A DNA stretch of 64,000 nucleotides from assembly GCF_004664715.2 (NCBI RefSeq), contig NC_051071.1:7715231-7779230 (forward strand), given 5' to 3'. The notes under the pieces were generated by a model. That model saw nothing but the letters and a program-made list of their open reading frames with translations, did not search any database and was not told the origin of the DNA. Shown here in pieces: positions 42,735 to 55,935 of this stretch. The DNA is from Peromyscus leucopus (Eukaryota > Chordata > Mammalia > Rodentia > Cricetidae). Numbering within the stretch: the first letter of the stretch is position 1; the number at the start of each line of letters is the position of its first letter. The translations under genes were made by a program, and so were the position numbers.

Positions 42735-45349
42735 ACTTACAGAGTAGAGCCTATAGATGTGTGCCCACTAGTTTTCTAAATGGGGCATTAGAGGAACGAC
42801 ATTTAACCGAACTAAGGAATAGCATATAGTGAAGGACACTAAGTTTCTGCCAGCTCAGTTTATTCTCAGGTTGTGTTTTAATAATTTTTAATGTGTCTAC
42901 AAGTTATTTTTATCTTCAGACCAATTTGCTCTGTTTTAATAGTGTTTGATTTTTCTTCATCCATTTTAAATCACCCTATTTAAATTTATGAAAACTTCCT
43001 GATGTAAAGCATGAATCTGAGTATAGGGGGTATCAGGATTCTAGTCCAGGTTGCCACCTGCTTCTCAGGACGACTGTGACCTTGAACAGAGTACATGGCC
43101 TTCGGCTGCTCAGTCCCTCATCAATAAAACAAGGCCACTGGAAGCAAGAATCCCTCAGGCCTTAGCAGAACGTTCTACATAGGTGTCTGTTTAAACAAGC
43201 AGGCATTCAGGATTTGACTGACAACCTGGTCAACACTGTATTCTAAGGACATGAAAAGCATTTATAAACCTCTCCTATGAAACTGGGTGTCTGAAGTTGA
43301 ATCTCACAGAAATGGATGCCCAGCCAATTGTCCCTGTGCAGGTGATTTATTTTGAAATAGGAAAAAAGAAAGAAAGATAAAGGAAGAGGTGGGAAAAGCA
43401 AGGAATAAAAGAGGCAAGCAGGAATTTGGGATTAAACAGTTTCACACAGTGTGCCTCTGCCTCAGTTCTACATGGTAGAATTAAAGACAGAGGACAAGGA
43501 AAATTGAGTGTTTCTCTGTCTTCATTCAAATGTAGACATGGATCACAGGGCTTATAAATCTCTAGCCAGTAGGCCCAAGGACATCTCTAATGGCAGGACT
43601 GTAACCTTCACAAGGAGAAGCAGATGTTTGCTGGAACTGAAAGCAGGTGACAATGGGTTCAGGAATCCAAAAGAATATAGATGGAGGATGGAAAGCTTTC
43701 CAGTTAGGTGACAAGGCCCTGTAAATGTTTAACAGTTATCAGCACCATGCTCCTCCACCCTATGGCCTCTATCCTATATTCTCCAAGCAACAATGGAAGT
43801 GTATTATAGTCTGTTCCTAAAGCATTACACTCACTGCAAATTCAACACGGGGTTTTTGAGAACCTGAAGATGTCTGACAGATTCTGCATAGGTGAATGAA
43901 GCATTCCTGCTCTTCAAAATCACAGACCTTATCGCAAAATGGAGGAGGCAGATTATACTGATGAGTAATGATCGTTCTGTGAGGTGTGGAAACAAGGTGT
44001 GATCATGCTCACAGTAGAAGGGAGGAGGAAAGCTTCTACAAGATTCATAAGGAAGATGAGACCTAAAAGATGTTCAGAAGCAGCCAGAAAAAATACTACA
44101 GCCAGGTGGGAAGAGAGCGTTCAGACACGGATGACCCCATGCAATATCCCCAACACTAGAGCCAGCTCGGCATAGCCAAGGCCGCAAGGAGGCCAGTGTG
44201 GGCAGAGGGCTATGTGTAGATGAAGAGAACCTGAGTTTCAAGAAGATGATGGCAAAGCTTCTTAAAACATGAGAAGGTGCTTAGCTTGAGCCTCATGTAG
44301 GTATGGTCTGTTTTTACATTTTTAAAATAACACTCTGGGATGCCGGTGGAGAATGGGTGTGGAAGAACTCCCCAGGAAGGTGGGTTGGTCTGGAACTATA
44401 ATGACAGTGATACAAAGCTCAGTGTCACCTTGTTAAGCTAAGGACAAAAAACTGAGAAGACAAATTGCTGTGAATAGTTGATCTTTACGATGAGAGGTAA
44501 AGGTAGCTATGTTTTTTTTCACATTCAGAATACACTCTGTCTTAGTGGAGATACAGAAGAAAAAGAAAAGGAAGAAGGATCCATGATCAATTCAAGAGAA
44601 AAATTCTTGGGAAATTCACATTTAATCCTACAGAAGCAAGAATAAAATGGTGTGGCTTTCCCCCAGGCAGAGAGAAAGGTGTGGATTACTAATAAAACTG
44701 AATAAATTAGAATGCAGAGAAAATGAAATAAAGTGACACCATCTTCATGGAATCTTTCAATAAGTTCTTACCAGGAAATCGAATCATACGATCAACTCCC
44801 CACACCTGAAATCTACATTAAAGTGAGAAAGGGGGAGCGAGGCTGCAAAGCGTATGTAGAGTTAAGACTTTTTAGTTTAATTCTCTAAATGATCAAATGT
44901 ATAATAAATGCATTGCTGCGATGATCTCATATCAAAGAACAAAGACCCCTTGATTATGCTGGGGAGATCAGGGAAAACAATAGAAATGGGGCAACGGACT
45001 GCAGGAAAGAGAGTCAGGTTCTATGGGGGATGTTGGAAAGTAGATGCCTCTGACTGAAATATGGAACTGGAAAGACATAGGAACCAGGGGCGGGAGTAAG
45101 AGCATTCCAGGCACAGGGGGCCTAAAGGCATGCTAAGGCACCTAGCAGGGATACGAAAGGACATTGTTAAACACCACACCGATCCGGTCCACGTATGTGC
45201 TAGGGAAATCATGCTGGCAAGGATGCTGAACATGGGGTCAGAAGGACAACCGCTTCATCGACTATCACACAAACGTTGTTAAAAGAACATAGTTTACTAA
45301 CTTGACAGTAATAGTAAGGAATATATGGGGAAGACATGTATGGTAATAA
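42735..45349. other. No gene; possible MIR at about 43046-43145
   Basis: Mostly unique DNA; the short frames here have no recognisable domain. Confidence 0.45.
43046..43145 (+). repeat. Possible MIR SINE fragment
   Basis: GACTGTGACCTTGAACAGAG...CCCTCATCAATAAAACAAGG follows the MIR 3' core order (a GTGACCTTGGGC-like box, then a CCTCATC-TAAAA box). Diverged, as expected for an ancient SINE. Confidence 0.45.
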
Positions 45350-45663
45350 TTTTTTCTTTTTATTATATTTTTATTTAAAATAATTAAATTTACATACATT
45401 TTGAACATATTCTTCCATTTTCCTAAGTCCTTCTAGATCCATCCCCACTCTTTACACAGCCAACTTTTAAGTTCTTCCCCTCAAAAGAACAAACACCCAA
45501 TACAACAACAAAACTTTCCACAACCAAGAAAAAGAAATAAAACGCCACCCAGAAAGAAAGAAATAAAACAACAACAAAACCCCACCAAATTGTAAGGCTA
45601 GACACACAACCAAAACAAAAACAACAGCAACAAAACAAGCAAACAAAAACAAATTTAAGCAAT
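45350..45663 (-). mobile_element. L1 3' UTR fragment, minus strand
   Basis: TTACATACATTTTGAACATATTC, a CCATCCCCAC stretch, then a long A/C-rich run (CAAAACAAAAACAACAGCAAC), typical of antisense rodent L1 3' UTR. The aromatic-rich minus-strand frames over it are artefacts. Confidence 0.6.
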
Positions 45664-45786
45664 GATTACAAGTGTGTGCCATTGTGCCTAGCATTTTATG
45701 TGATTTTGGGGGATCAGAACTCAGGTCCTTATATTTTGGGGGCGGGGGCAAGCATTTCACTGACTGAGCCATATCCCCAACCCTTC
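45664..45786 (-). repeat. SINE 3' remnant (B4/RSINE-like)
   Basis: GATTACAAGTGTGTGCCATTGTGCC...GGATCAGAACTCAGGTCC...ACTGAGCCATATCCCCAACCC. Confidence 0.6.
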
Positions 45787-45804
45787 ATTGAAAACTTTAA
45801 TGGT

Positions 45805-45985
45805 TATTTTTTACATTTATTTATGTATTGGAGCCTAATTGCCTCTGGAAGTCAGGGGAGAAACAGAAGGAGCTGGGTCTCCTATCCACCACATGGGCTC
45901 CAGCCACTTACTGAGGTCATTATGCTTGGCAGCAGTGACTTCACCCACTTAGCATACGGCAGGCCCAAGTGGAAACCTTCTGAAG
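45805..45985 (-). repeat. SINE-like remnant
   Basis: TTTATTTATGTATTGGAGCC, then CTCTGGAAGTCAGGGGAG, then TTGGCAGCAGTGACTTCACCCACT resembles an antisense rodent SINE with a degraded end. Confidence 0.4.
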
Positions 45986-45993
45986 GACTGAAC

Positions 45994-46695
45994 TGTTATG
46001 CCCAGATTGCGACCCCAAAGAGACCAAGGATGTCCAGAATGCAACAGCAAGGTTTATTCTATAGATACAAGTCTAGACAGGGAACTCATTCCTACACCCA
46101 ATACAGTGAGGCAGGGAGGAGTTGCTCTTTCTTTGTGAGGCTAGCTTTTTAAAGGCAAATCCACAAGCCCTTCAGGGTGATTGGGGGGCGGGGGTTGGCA
46201 CGGGTGCAACTCGGATTGGTTTATTTTTATTTTTGAAGGTCTCTGTTCTCTTTTAATTGTGTGAGGATATGTAACCTGTGAATTTACTGGTTGGGGGTTA
46301 CAATTATCATTTTGGGGGGCTGTCTGGGACAAGTCCAAGGCTCTGTCCTTGAGCTTCCATGGGGGCTGCCTGGCCTAGCATGTACTGACTATAGGGGCTG
46401 GCTCAGTGGTCCAGGCTCTGTCCTTGAGCTGCCATGGGGGCAGGCTGGCCTAGCATGTACTGACTGTGGGGGCTGGCTCAGTGGTCCGGGCTCTGTCCTT
46501 GACTCATGCACATAGCTCTAAGTTGGTGAGGGGTCCCAGACAGTAAACAACTGACTGAACTTTGAGCAGTCAGAGCATGTGCAGAAAGGGAGTTAGTGCA
46601 AAGACTATGTCTTTTGTTCATGGCCCTCCCAGAAACTGCTTGCTCGAGTCTCAGGAAACTGAAATTGAGGCCTGATCTCTGAGAGAAGACTGACA
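45994..46695 (-). repeat. LTR, minus strand, with tandem repeats in its U3-like part
   Basis: On the minus strand the right part is U3-like, with a 75-bp tandem repeat, and the left part carries AATAAACCTTGCTGTTGC (polyadenylation region, about 46048) and ends TCGCAATCTGGGCATAACA at 45994. The start is uncertain: TGTCTGGGACCCC at 46542 or further right to about 46695. ACTGAAC lies at 45987-45993 and 46554-46560. Confidence 0.65.
46333..46500 (-). repeat. 75-bp tandem repeat, about 2.2 copies, in an LTR
   Basis: CTCTGTCCTTGAG occurs at 46341 and 46416, and CTCTGTCCTTGAC at 46491. The units share GCCTAGCATGTACTGACT and GGCTGGCTCAGTGGTCC. Confidence 0.92.
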
Positions 46696-49239
46696 GCCTG
46701 TTATGGCATCTACTTGGTACTTTCAGAACTACTGTACATATTAGACATATTAAGTTCTATACATATTAATTTTGTGGGCTCTTTAATTAGCTACAGGATG
46801 CTTAAGCTGAATTTTCAAGAAAATACAAAATAAACAGATGTTTTAAATTAATCATTTATATAATGAAATAATGTAGTGTCTCATAAAATTTTTGTTTTCC
46901 TAAATTTCTCAATTTATAAAGCAACCTCTTGAGTTTTGAGGGATCTCTTTAGTTACAAATCTTTTTTCTAGTAAATATTCCTGTGAATCTCTATTCCTGT
47001 TATAAATTTCAAGTTTTCTATAATAAATGTATCTTTATTTTTCACATATGAAATTTTGATATGAGGAAAAATGTTTTTGCTGAATATTTTCTGCTCTTTC
47101 AGCAACAGAATTGAAACATTGGCTCAGGCCCATGAAATTCAGGTGTTCCACAGCCAATCACTATTCAGCCATCACAGAGGAGAAATGTATATTGCTAATA
47201 AACAACAAATAGGCATATATCTCAGGCCAAGTGGGGACTGTTGTTCACTCTAACAGATCTTCAGTTTTGAATTATCTGTATTTTATTCACCCAGTTTGAG
47301 AGATTGTTTCAAAGAAAACATTCTTCATAACATTCATCTTAATGAACACTTTTCTTTCTGCTTATTTGTCAAAGGAAGTTCAAGCCAATGCAACATTTGT
47401 GTCCATCTAATGACATTCCTCCACTTACCATGAGCCTATCTGACTCAGTGAATGAGTGTGCAGAAGGTGTAATTCTGAAGGCCTGTTACAGAGACAATAT
47501 AGTCAAAAGACACCCTGACTTTAGAGAGCAAAACTTGTAGAAATATCTAAGTCCTGGAACCAACCTTTCCCCAAGGGATGTCTTTAGAGGATATAGTTTC
47601 TTCATGCTAATGTCTTTAAATCTTTTAAGTTTCGTAATATTTCATGAAACTGAAATGCCTGTAAAATTCAAAGCAGAGATATATATTTTGTCATGATCTC
47701 AATTTGGTCTAAAATCCTGAGACTGGAGGGTAGATCTACTCCATCTCACTGTTAAAGAAAGGTAACTGAGAAATGGCATTGAAAGTTACAGTCACCTTAC
47801 AACATAGCAGTCATCCTTGAGAAGCCATGACATTGGGATGGTGGTCAGGCGGTCAGATAGTCACCCCTCAGGAGGGCCACAGAAAGCATCACATGCCATT
47901 GAAAAGACTGTTTAAAATATGCCCTTGGGGCTACTTCCAGTACTCAAATGCTATAATTCTAGAAAAGTGATGCATAAAATACCATCTAAAAGAATCACTA
48001 GAAATTATATGCTTTTAAGACAATGACTTATTAACCAAGGTTTAACTACAAGCAACAGCCAAACTTCTTTATAACACAAAAGAAATGAGTTATTTGATAA
48101 CCCATAATAAGTATCTGGGAGGAAAAGCTTGGGAAAAAAATCCAGACAATGCCACCCATAGCACAGGTGAGGCTGCTGTACTGGTCTGATGTGTACCGCG
48201 GTGGTTGCAACCATATATACTGAGAATTACAGCTGCCACCAAACACTTAAAGCCAAGACCACGTGCCAATCCTCATAGTATAAAGCCAGTTCTCATCTCA
48301 GTGGATGCCCATTTAACAGGATGCTACGGGGTTCCTTAAATACAGTCTATGTCTTCCTTTTCCCTCCATTCTTTCTAGAGCCTAAACACTGAATAGAGTC
48401 ATAGTCTGGCAAAGTCAGACATAGTTCTTGTGCTCCATTAAAGGACAGAAGAGAAGACTTTGTCGATTCAGCTTAATAGTGAGGACACACTTCCCACTTT
48501 CTACCCATACACAGTGCAGCATTCCTCCAAAATGAAAAGAATGCTGGCTCTGGTCAGTCAGGATAAAGGAAAACCCTTGTTCCATGCTTAATTAAATTAT
48601 TTAATACTTAAAGAGTCTATGTCTTCTTAATGGAATAGTTCCTAGAGTGTTACTCTGGTTCCTCAGAAGAAATCAGGACATACAAGCCACTCATTAAAAC
48701 CTGTTTTACATTTTTCTTCTGTATGAAGGAAGTAACCAACTTTAAGGAAATAGATGTTTCTCCTCAGCTCATAGGTTTCCTAGGAACTGCAGGGTTGCTC
48801 ATGCCCTGTTGTTAATGATCTAGGGTTGCAGATTCTGTGAATGTTAACAGAGCTGTGGAAATGTGATGGCATCTATGTTAGCACTCACTGATCAAGATAA
48901 TTAGGTGCACTCTGCACATTGCTCATAGATTCACTTAAATAGGATCAAGCATCACTTACTAAGGACCCTTAGTATAAAGCCAGTTCTCAAGAGGTTCTCA
49001 CTCCACACTGGAGGAGCTCCAGTCACTGCACGGAGGCCCTACTGGATGATATTGGATGTTTCCACTGTGTATTGTTCTGTCCTGTGAATCCAGAAATCCA
49101 TAAAGGTAACAGAGCCATGCTTCTGCAGAATCTTATTTTAAAAAGTTAAGAAAGCAAAATGGAATAAAACTCCAGTCATATTCAGTTATCACTCAAATAA
49201 CAATATACATATTTTGTTGTTGTTTTATTTTTAATTGCT
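46696..49239. other. No gene recognised
   Basis: Unique AT-rich DNA. A splice-acceptor-like TTTTCTGCTCTTTCAG (about 47086-47101) precedes a short open stretch, with nothing to support an exon. Confidence 0.45.
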
Positions 49240-49392
49240 TATTTGCCTTTTCTGAGACAAAATTACATGTAGCTGAGGCTGGCCTCCAACTCACAGTGTA
49301 GCTAAGGATGCCCTTGAACTTCTAACTCCTGATCATACTCCTGTCTGTCTCCCAAGTGTTTAAATTATAGGCATGAGCTACCATGCCAGGCA
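49240..49392 (-). repeat. Old B1/proto-B1 SINE
   Basis: Antisense: CTGAGGCTGGCCTCCAACTCACAG...TTAAATTATAGGCATGAGCTACCATGCCAGG. Strongly diverged. Confidence 0.65.
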
Positions 49393-50098
49393 AGGCTGTT
49401 TATGGAAGTAAACAAGGGATGGAATTAATGACTTGCAGTGTAAACACAGTCAGAACCCATAGCTGGGGAAGTTATAGAACAAAAGACAGTCTACTGGTGT
49501 CATTTTTCTAAATGGTCATGTTGTAAGGCTGCTTTTTAAGTATTTATGTTTCTAACCAGCTTTGTGCTGCTTCCAACCTCTGTCAGAGATGCTTCTTAGT
49601 GCAGTGAGTGGTTAATGCAGAGACTGACACGGACTGTTCAGAGTGCTAGAGCAAGAGACTGGATGCTCAAGCGCAGATGGAACATCTGTATGTCTGTATA
49701 AAACCACCACAAGGATCATGGAATATCATGGAAGAGGAGGCAGAAAGAATGCTAAGAGCTGAGGATGAGAAGTGTTGAGAGATGCTGTCTTCTGGACATG
49801 ACCTGACTGTTGCTCACATGAATTCATAGTAGTTTAGAGTACCTACCAAAGACCTGTAGAAGATCAAGTCAGTTAAACATTCCAGCATAGAGACGGAGGG
49901 GCTCCCAAGGCCCAGTCCCCAGCTGAGGAGCCATTGACAACTGATGGCTGCTGGGGGGGGCAGTGACTTTTCTCCAAGAATATGGTCACTAGTAGGTTTC
50001 CCATGCCCAGTGAATGACCTCACATCCTGTACACATGAAGAGCACCATCTGGATTCAGTGAATTAACAAATAAGTAAGTAAGTAAGTAAGTAAATTAA

Positions 50099-50145
<47 letters not shown>

Positions 50146-51135
50146 ATACAGGAAAACATGAAGTTGGGAGGGAGATTGAGGCAACATCCTAGGGGTACAG
50201 TGTTGAAGAGCGGACTGTAGGGAGGATAATGATCAAGATACATTGAATACATGTAAGATATTTTCAAAGGATAAATAAAAAATAAAATTAGATGAGAATA
50301 TTTAAAATCTCAAAGAAAAAAGACTAGAATGGACAATAGGGGGGAAAAGGTGGGGAGATATGAACAAAAGTAGACTGACTCTCTTAAAAGCAAGAAAAGT
50401 TTAACCACAAACTGCTTGTTAGACTTCAAGAGAGATGGTTGGGGATGTCAGTTGCTGTCATACACAGCACATGGCTGAAGCAGGTTACAGGCTCAAGGGG
50501 CACTGGATAATTCTGTGGTGTACACATGTTAGTCCCGGCTCTCGGACAAGCGTACATGAAGGTGTGGTTCAGTGAACGAGGATTTTATAAAGCTATGTTT
50601 TATGACAGAAAATGGGACAGAAGCCAGAAAATCCAGGCATGGTAACTCTATCCCCCAATAGTGAAAAGACAAGGGAGTAGTAAGACGCCTTCGGATACAC
50701 AGTCTAAAAGAACTCAGCATCCTGTGGTTTCTATTCTCTTGCAGAAACTGCCCATCTTTGGATCCTGGGCATACTCAGTAATTGCAAAGAAAGCCCTAGA
50801 ATAAAGATAAATTTCAGAGCACAAATGCCAGGCTTTCTGTTAAATCTGCCTTTCATATTTTCATCCCCTGAATGAAAATATTTCATACCATTTCCTATCT
50901 TGTATTTGAATAACATATGTAGTTTTATAGTATTTTCATTTATATGTCTTCTTTTAATACCTGTAAAAAAATTTTAAAGGGTACAAATGTTTGTAGACAT
51001 TTAATTGTTTTCAATTTTACTTTTGTATGAACATGCAAAGTATTAAGGTTTTCGAACATTTTGTTTTTTCCCCATCCCCCTTTGTCACCTCCTACCTCTA
51101 GTCACCTCCTTCTCCTATTATGTCACATGTCAAAG
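49393..51135. other. No gene; (TAAG)n/(AATA)n at 50071-50149
   Basis: Unique DNA around a tetranucleotide tract that changes from TAAG to AAAT units. Confidence 0.5.
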
Positions 51136-52300
51136 GGGTAAGGAAAATGCAGTGTATATATATTTTGTTCAGCAATAAAAAAATGAAAATTTCAGAAAAA
51201 TGAATAGATTTGAAGAGTATTCTGTTAACTGAAGTAGTCCAGACTCAGAAGAACAGGAATAAACGTTCTCTGTCATTTGCAGATCCTGACACTTTTAGGA
51301 TTATTCCTGATGTATGTATGTGCGTGTGTTTGAGTATATTTATGTGCACTGGAGGTCAGAAAGGGTCATCAGATCTCCAGGAAGTGGAGTTACAGTGGTG
51401 CTGAGAACCAAACCTGGTTCTTCTGACAAAGCAGCAAGCACTCTTAAGTGTTGCTCCATCTCTGAGTCCAAAGTCCTAACTTTCAAAGTTTTCATGTTTG
51501 TAAATAAGGGGATAGGAAAACTGGGTAGAGTAATGAACTGGGTAATATCATGAGAGGGCAACAAGAGAAAGGGGGTAGAGGAGGACAATGGTGAGAAAGT
51601 AAATTTTCTATGTCATTTATAAGCTCCTGAGGACTCTTGCTGCATAGTGAAGTCCTTATGGAGACGTTAAGAGCACATGAACCCTCCCCAACACCAACAG
51701 ATGTGATTACATGGAATTAACAGGTTTCTACAAAGCAAAATAAACCATCAACTGAGCAAACAGCCCACAAAACAGAAGTCAATCCTGTTTTAAAAAATGT
51801 TCAACATCCTTAGTCTTCAGGGAAATGCAAATAAAAAAATACTTTGTGATATCACTCACCCCATTCATCAACAAATATGGCAACAAATATTGTAGAAGAT
51901 GCATGCAGAGAGGAAGTTTCATCACTCTAAGTGGGAGTACAGCTATGGAAAACAGTTTGCAGGGCCCCAAAAGTAAAAATAGCACTGCCATATGACCCAG
52001 CTATCACTCTAAGGCATATACTCAAGTAGCCCACACCTACCGTGGAGATATTTACATTCCATGTTTATTGTTGCTATGCTTATTTATTACAGCAAGGAAA
52101 TAGAAATAATTTGTCAATCAACAGGTGAATTGCTAATAAAAATATAGTATATACTGAAAAGAAGTTATTGCTCAACTGTAAAGAAAAACAAAACCATGAA
52201 ATTTTCAGGAAAATGGACAGACTTGGAAAATGTATTAACTAAGGTTGCCCAATCTCAGCAGTAAAATAAAATGATGCCTTTGAGGCTTTTTGCATCTAAA
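51136..52300 (+). mobile_element. L1 ORF2 end and 3' UTR pieces, plus strand, with a SINE at 51296-51475
   Basis: 51136-51295 (ATATATTTTGTTCAGCAATAAA, then CTCTGTCATTTGCAGATCCTG) and 51690-52300 (GGGAAATGCAAATAAAAAAATAC, TATGACCCAGCTATCACTCT, GAAAATGGACAGACTTGG) follow old rodent L1 order. Between them a SINE ends with TTGCTCCATCTCTGAG. Confidence 0.6.
51296..51475 (-). repeat. B4/RSINE-like SINE
   Basis: CACTGGAGGTCAGAAAGGGTCATCAGATC...AACCAAACCTGGTTCTTCTG...TTGCTCCATCTCTGAGTCC, in antisense order. Confidence 0.6.
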
Positions 52301-53635
52301 ACTCACGTCTCTCAACTTAAATTCAGACATTCACCAATTCACTCTCCTCAGACTGCTTGTCTCTAAGTAGATTTCTACTTAATGATATTTATTCTCCACA
52401 ATTCTCCCAAAGATTACTTCCTGAATATCAAAACCACTTTAGCAGACTCTGATATCTCTTTCAAACTATTTTCTCGATCTCTATACAAAGACGTTTCAAG
52501 ACACTGTAGGTAGAAGAAGCCTAAAGTATCTTTTTCTTAGTTTAGGATCCTCTCATATGCTGGGCTCTACACACTGGACCATTTTGTCTTCCTCACTCTT
52601 AAATCCTCCTGGGGCTAAATAAACTTGTTGAAATTACTCTATTAATGAATATACATTTTAAAGAGCTATTTTTTATTTTATTTATTTCAAAGTTTTCATT
52701 TTCAGTTGTTAAATAAATATACCTTAAGTTAATTGACCACATATAAATAGAAAATTGGGCAATGTATATACTATATTAAATGCTATTAATCTTTTCTCAA
52801 TACTATGTAAATAATTTTCAATGGATTCAGGTACATGTCAACATTCACATGTATATCTGCATTTATGAATCTTTATATTTATTCATATATTTTTACTTGA
52901 CAAATTCATGGAAGGGAATTAATGAACCGAGATTTTCCTTTCTTGCAATGAACAATGAAACGTTGGAGCACTCATTTCTATGACTGACAACCAACACGTC
53001 TCACCATACCATTTAATAATGCTAGTTATTTCATGAACAGGAGGGGGGATTTCTCTTTTTTTTTTTCCTTGTTATCTTGTTCTATGGTGAACATTTTTAA
53101 TGTTCTTTTTGGGTGTTTTATTTCTCCTTCCTTCTCTGTCTCCAATGCATCCAAGGCATCTCGGTGGTGTGTTTTTAGACAGTGTCTCTATGTCAGCTGT
53201 TCTTTAATGTATAGTTCCTGTTCAGAACTTTATAATCCTCTACCCAGCACCTCATATAGATTCTCAGCAAGCATCTCAAGTTTGATATGTCCAAAATTAG
53301 AATCCCAGCCTTTACTCCAACTCTATTTTCCCTGTCTTAAGAGTTGTCATTGATTCCTTTCTGAAATCTTTGCACAAAAAAATCACTGTGAAAGAATGCT
53401 TACATAAGTGACCCCTACATTTTTGTCTCTTCTGAGAATATGGCTATAGGATCTTATATAAAGAAGACAGGATCTTCTGGCAGGTGTGTTTTCTTCAGTT
53501 TTTCCTATTCCTGTCTAGAATAAAAATACTCTATCTGAACATAGAGAAAACTTTTTGAAACCATGAATAAATGAATGTCATATGATCAGATAACAATCGC
53601 CAGCAATTTACAGTGTTCAGGAGTGGGGGGGGGGC
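52301..53635. other. No gene recognised
   Basis: Unique DNA; the frame 53033-53353 has no domain I recognise. Confidence 0.45.
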
Positions 53636-53831
53636 GGTAAAGAGATGATTTAGTGGGTAAAGATACTTGCTACCAAACCTGATGACCTGAGTTGATCCCA
53701 AATATACACACACACATGCACTACATAGATAGATAGATAGGCAAATAGAAACACAGACAGACAGATAAATAGATGATGATGATGATGATGATAGATAGAT
53801 AGATAGATAGATAGAAGGTAGATAGATAGAC

Positions 53832-53881
<50 letters not shown>
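53636..53881 (+). repeat. SINE remnant and (GATA)n/(GATG)n microsatellite
   Basis: A short SINE 5' part (GGTAAAGAGATGATTTAGTGGGTAAAG, then GATGACCTGAGTTGATCCC) runs into CA and then GATA/GACA/GATG repeats from about 53705 to 53881. Confidence 0.75.
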
Positions 53882-54645
53882 AATGTAAAAAATATTTTTA
53901 AAAGGCTATTGAGGCTATTGGTCCTTTTCTAAGTATTCACACTAACTTTAACTAGTTCCTGATTTTTATAATGTGAGAAAAATTAACCTCCATTTAATTA
54001 AGCTATTATAATTCAGCTGCTGTGAAATGTAGCCAAACATAATTAGAAACTAACACAAAGGTGTTTCTAAAAGAAGACTGTGACAAAACTTGGAAATTCT
54101 GATCATGTATGTTGACTGAAACATTAAGTTTATGTTAATAAAACAAGTGCCTATTAAAAATGGGTGCCTTTGGGCTGAGAAACACTAAGTACACAAAAAC
54201 TATTGATTAATTTTTGGTATCTTTTCCTACCATTGTTCAGAGGGACCAAATGTCTCAAATGTAGGCTCAGTAAAGATTCATAAATGGCCGATCGGTAGCA
54301 TCCTCATTTTAAAACGTTATAATGACATGTACTTGGTGTCAACTCCATCTTAGTCAAGTCTATGGTCAAGTGGACTTAGAAAACAGACAAATACAACAAA
54401 ATCTCATTTCCCAAAACAGTAAAATTCTAATCAATCAGCTCTTATTAAGTATTGTTAGAAGTTGATTGATTGTGCATAACAACAACATGTGTTGTTATGC
54501 ATGTATTGACAAAAAAGACTATATATAAGCTTGTATATGTATGATACATTTGCATTTAAGGAGAGAAAGGACTTCCATTGGGGAGGTAAAGAAATAGGAG
54601 AAGAATTGCCCTTCTGAATATACAATAGATTTAACCTACATTACA
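53882..54645. other. No feature recognised
   Basis: AT-rich unique sequence. Confidence 0.5.
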
Positions 54646-54657
54646 TTATAACATTTT

Positions 54658-54829
54658 TGCCAGGTGGTGGTGGTGGCGGCGCGCGTCATTTTATCCCAGT
54701 ACTCGGGAGGCAGAGCCAGGTGGATCTCTGTGAGTTTGAGGCCATCCTGGGCTACAGAGTGAGTTCCAGGAAAGGCACAAAGCTACACAATGAAACCCTG
54801 TCTCAAACAACAACAAAAAAAAAAAAACC
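54658..54829 (+). repeat. Young B1 SINE
   Basis: B1 body (ATCCCAGTACTCGGGAGGC through GAAACCCTGTCTC, then an A-rich tail). Perfect 12-base duplication TATAACATTTTT at 54646-54657 and 54830-54841. Confidence 0.93.
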
Positions 54830-54841
54830 TATAACATTTTT

Positions 54842-55410
54842 ATGGAAACTTCATATAAATTTTGAAGAAAGTATTTTCTAGATATCCACAGGAAAAAAAG
54901 CTAGTAAAGTAAGGAGCTTTAACCCAGGTTGGCTGTGTAACTGAGAGAGGATAATTCCAAGTGACTTAGCAACTTCACCTGAGTACTGTTACTGGGATCT
55001 TTCTGAAACACCACGATGAATGCAAATTAAAATCCAAACTAATTTCAGTAATTACAGTGTTGGTGGTAATGCTGATATTATTACACTGACTGTTCTGTGT
55101 ATGTTGTGGAATAATGCAAATGAGTAATTCCTTTAGAAGCGTTGAAACACAGAACAAGCAAGATCAAGAAGTTCAGTGAAAACCCTACACTTCTGAGTTT
55201 GAATTAATTATGTAAATCATAATTTGAATTATTAATTGATGGAATGAATTTATGTTAATAATATGTTTTATCTTTACATAATAAGTAAATGTTGCTTAGG
55301 TCTTAATTTAAGTTAAAACTAACTCGTGAGCAATCCTAGTGTTTATGGCCTCTAAACATGTTTCACCAAAAGAAAAAAGGCCTTTTGTAAGCTGAAAATC
55401 TAAACTCTAA
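54842..55410. other. No feature recognised
   Basis: AT-rich unique sequence. Confidence 0.5.
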
Positions 55411-55482
55411 AATTATATATATATATATAATTATATATTATATATAATATAATTTATATATAAATTATATATACATATATAT
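55411..55482. repeat. AT-rich palindromic tract
   Basis: Alternating AT with short self-complementary blocks (TATATAATTATATA and ATTTATATATAAAT), able to fold on itself. Confidence 0.85.
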
Positions 55483-55496
55483 GTTACTTTACATTT

Positions 55497-55715
55497 TATT
55501 TATTTTTTTTCCTTTTATTTTATTTTACAATACCATTCAGTTCTACATATCAGCCACAGATTCCCTTGTTCTCCCCCCTCCTGCTCCCCCCCCCTTCCCC
55601 CCAGCCCACCCCCCATTCCCACCTCCTCCAGGGCAAAGCCTCCCCCGAGGACTGAGATCGACCTGGTAGACACAGTCCAGGCAGGTCCAGTCCCCTCCTC
55701 TCAGACTGTAAACGC
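55497..55715 (-). mobile_element. L1 3' end, minus strand
   Basis: TTTATTTTATTTTACAATACCATTCAGTTCTACATATCAG, then a C-rich block, then GGACTGAGATCGACCTGGTAGACACAGTCC is the reverse complement of the L1 3' UTR at about 540-735. Truncated to the last 220 bases or so. Confidence 0.85.
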
Positions 55716-55935
55716 TAAAATTTTTAAGATGAACCTAAACACATTGTCCAAGGAGAGAGTCAGCTAACCGAACTATTAGTAGCAAATCAGAAGGACCAAA
55801 AAGGCAATGTGAAGATGTTTCTACTGGACAAAGATAAAATAACTTTTAAAAACATTACCTGCAATATTTTTGAATACATACTATGAGCTACCAATTTAAA
55901 AGAAAACAGACACTGTCTTTAAAAGATTCTAAAGA

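Noticed and set aside
45423..45772. Hydrophobic minus-strand frames resembling membrane proteins
   Set aside because: Phe/Val/Leu richness comes from the A/C-rich antisense L1 3' UTR.
47071..47253. Possible exon after a good splice-acceptor-like sequence
   Set aside because: No matching donor, no recognisable protein and no other exon nearby.
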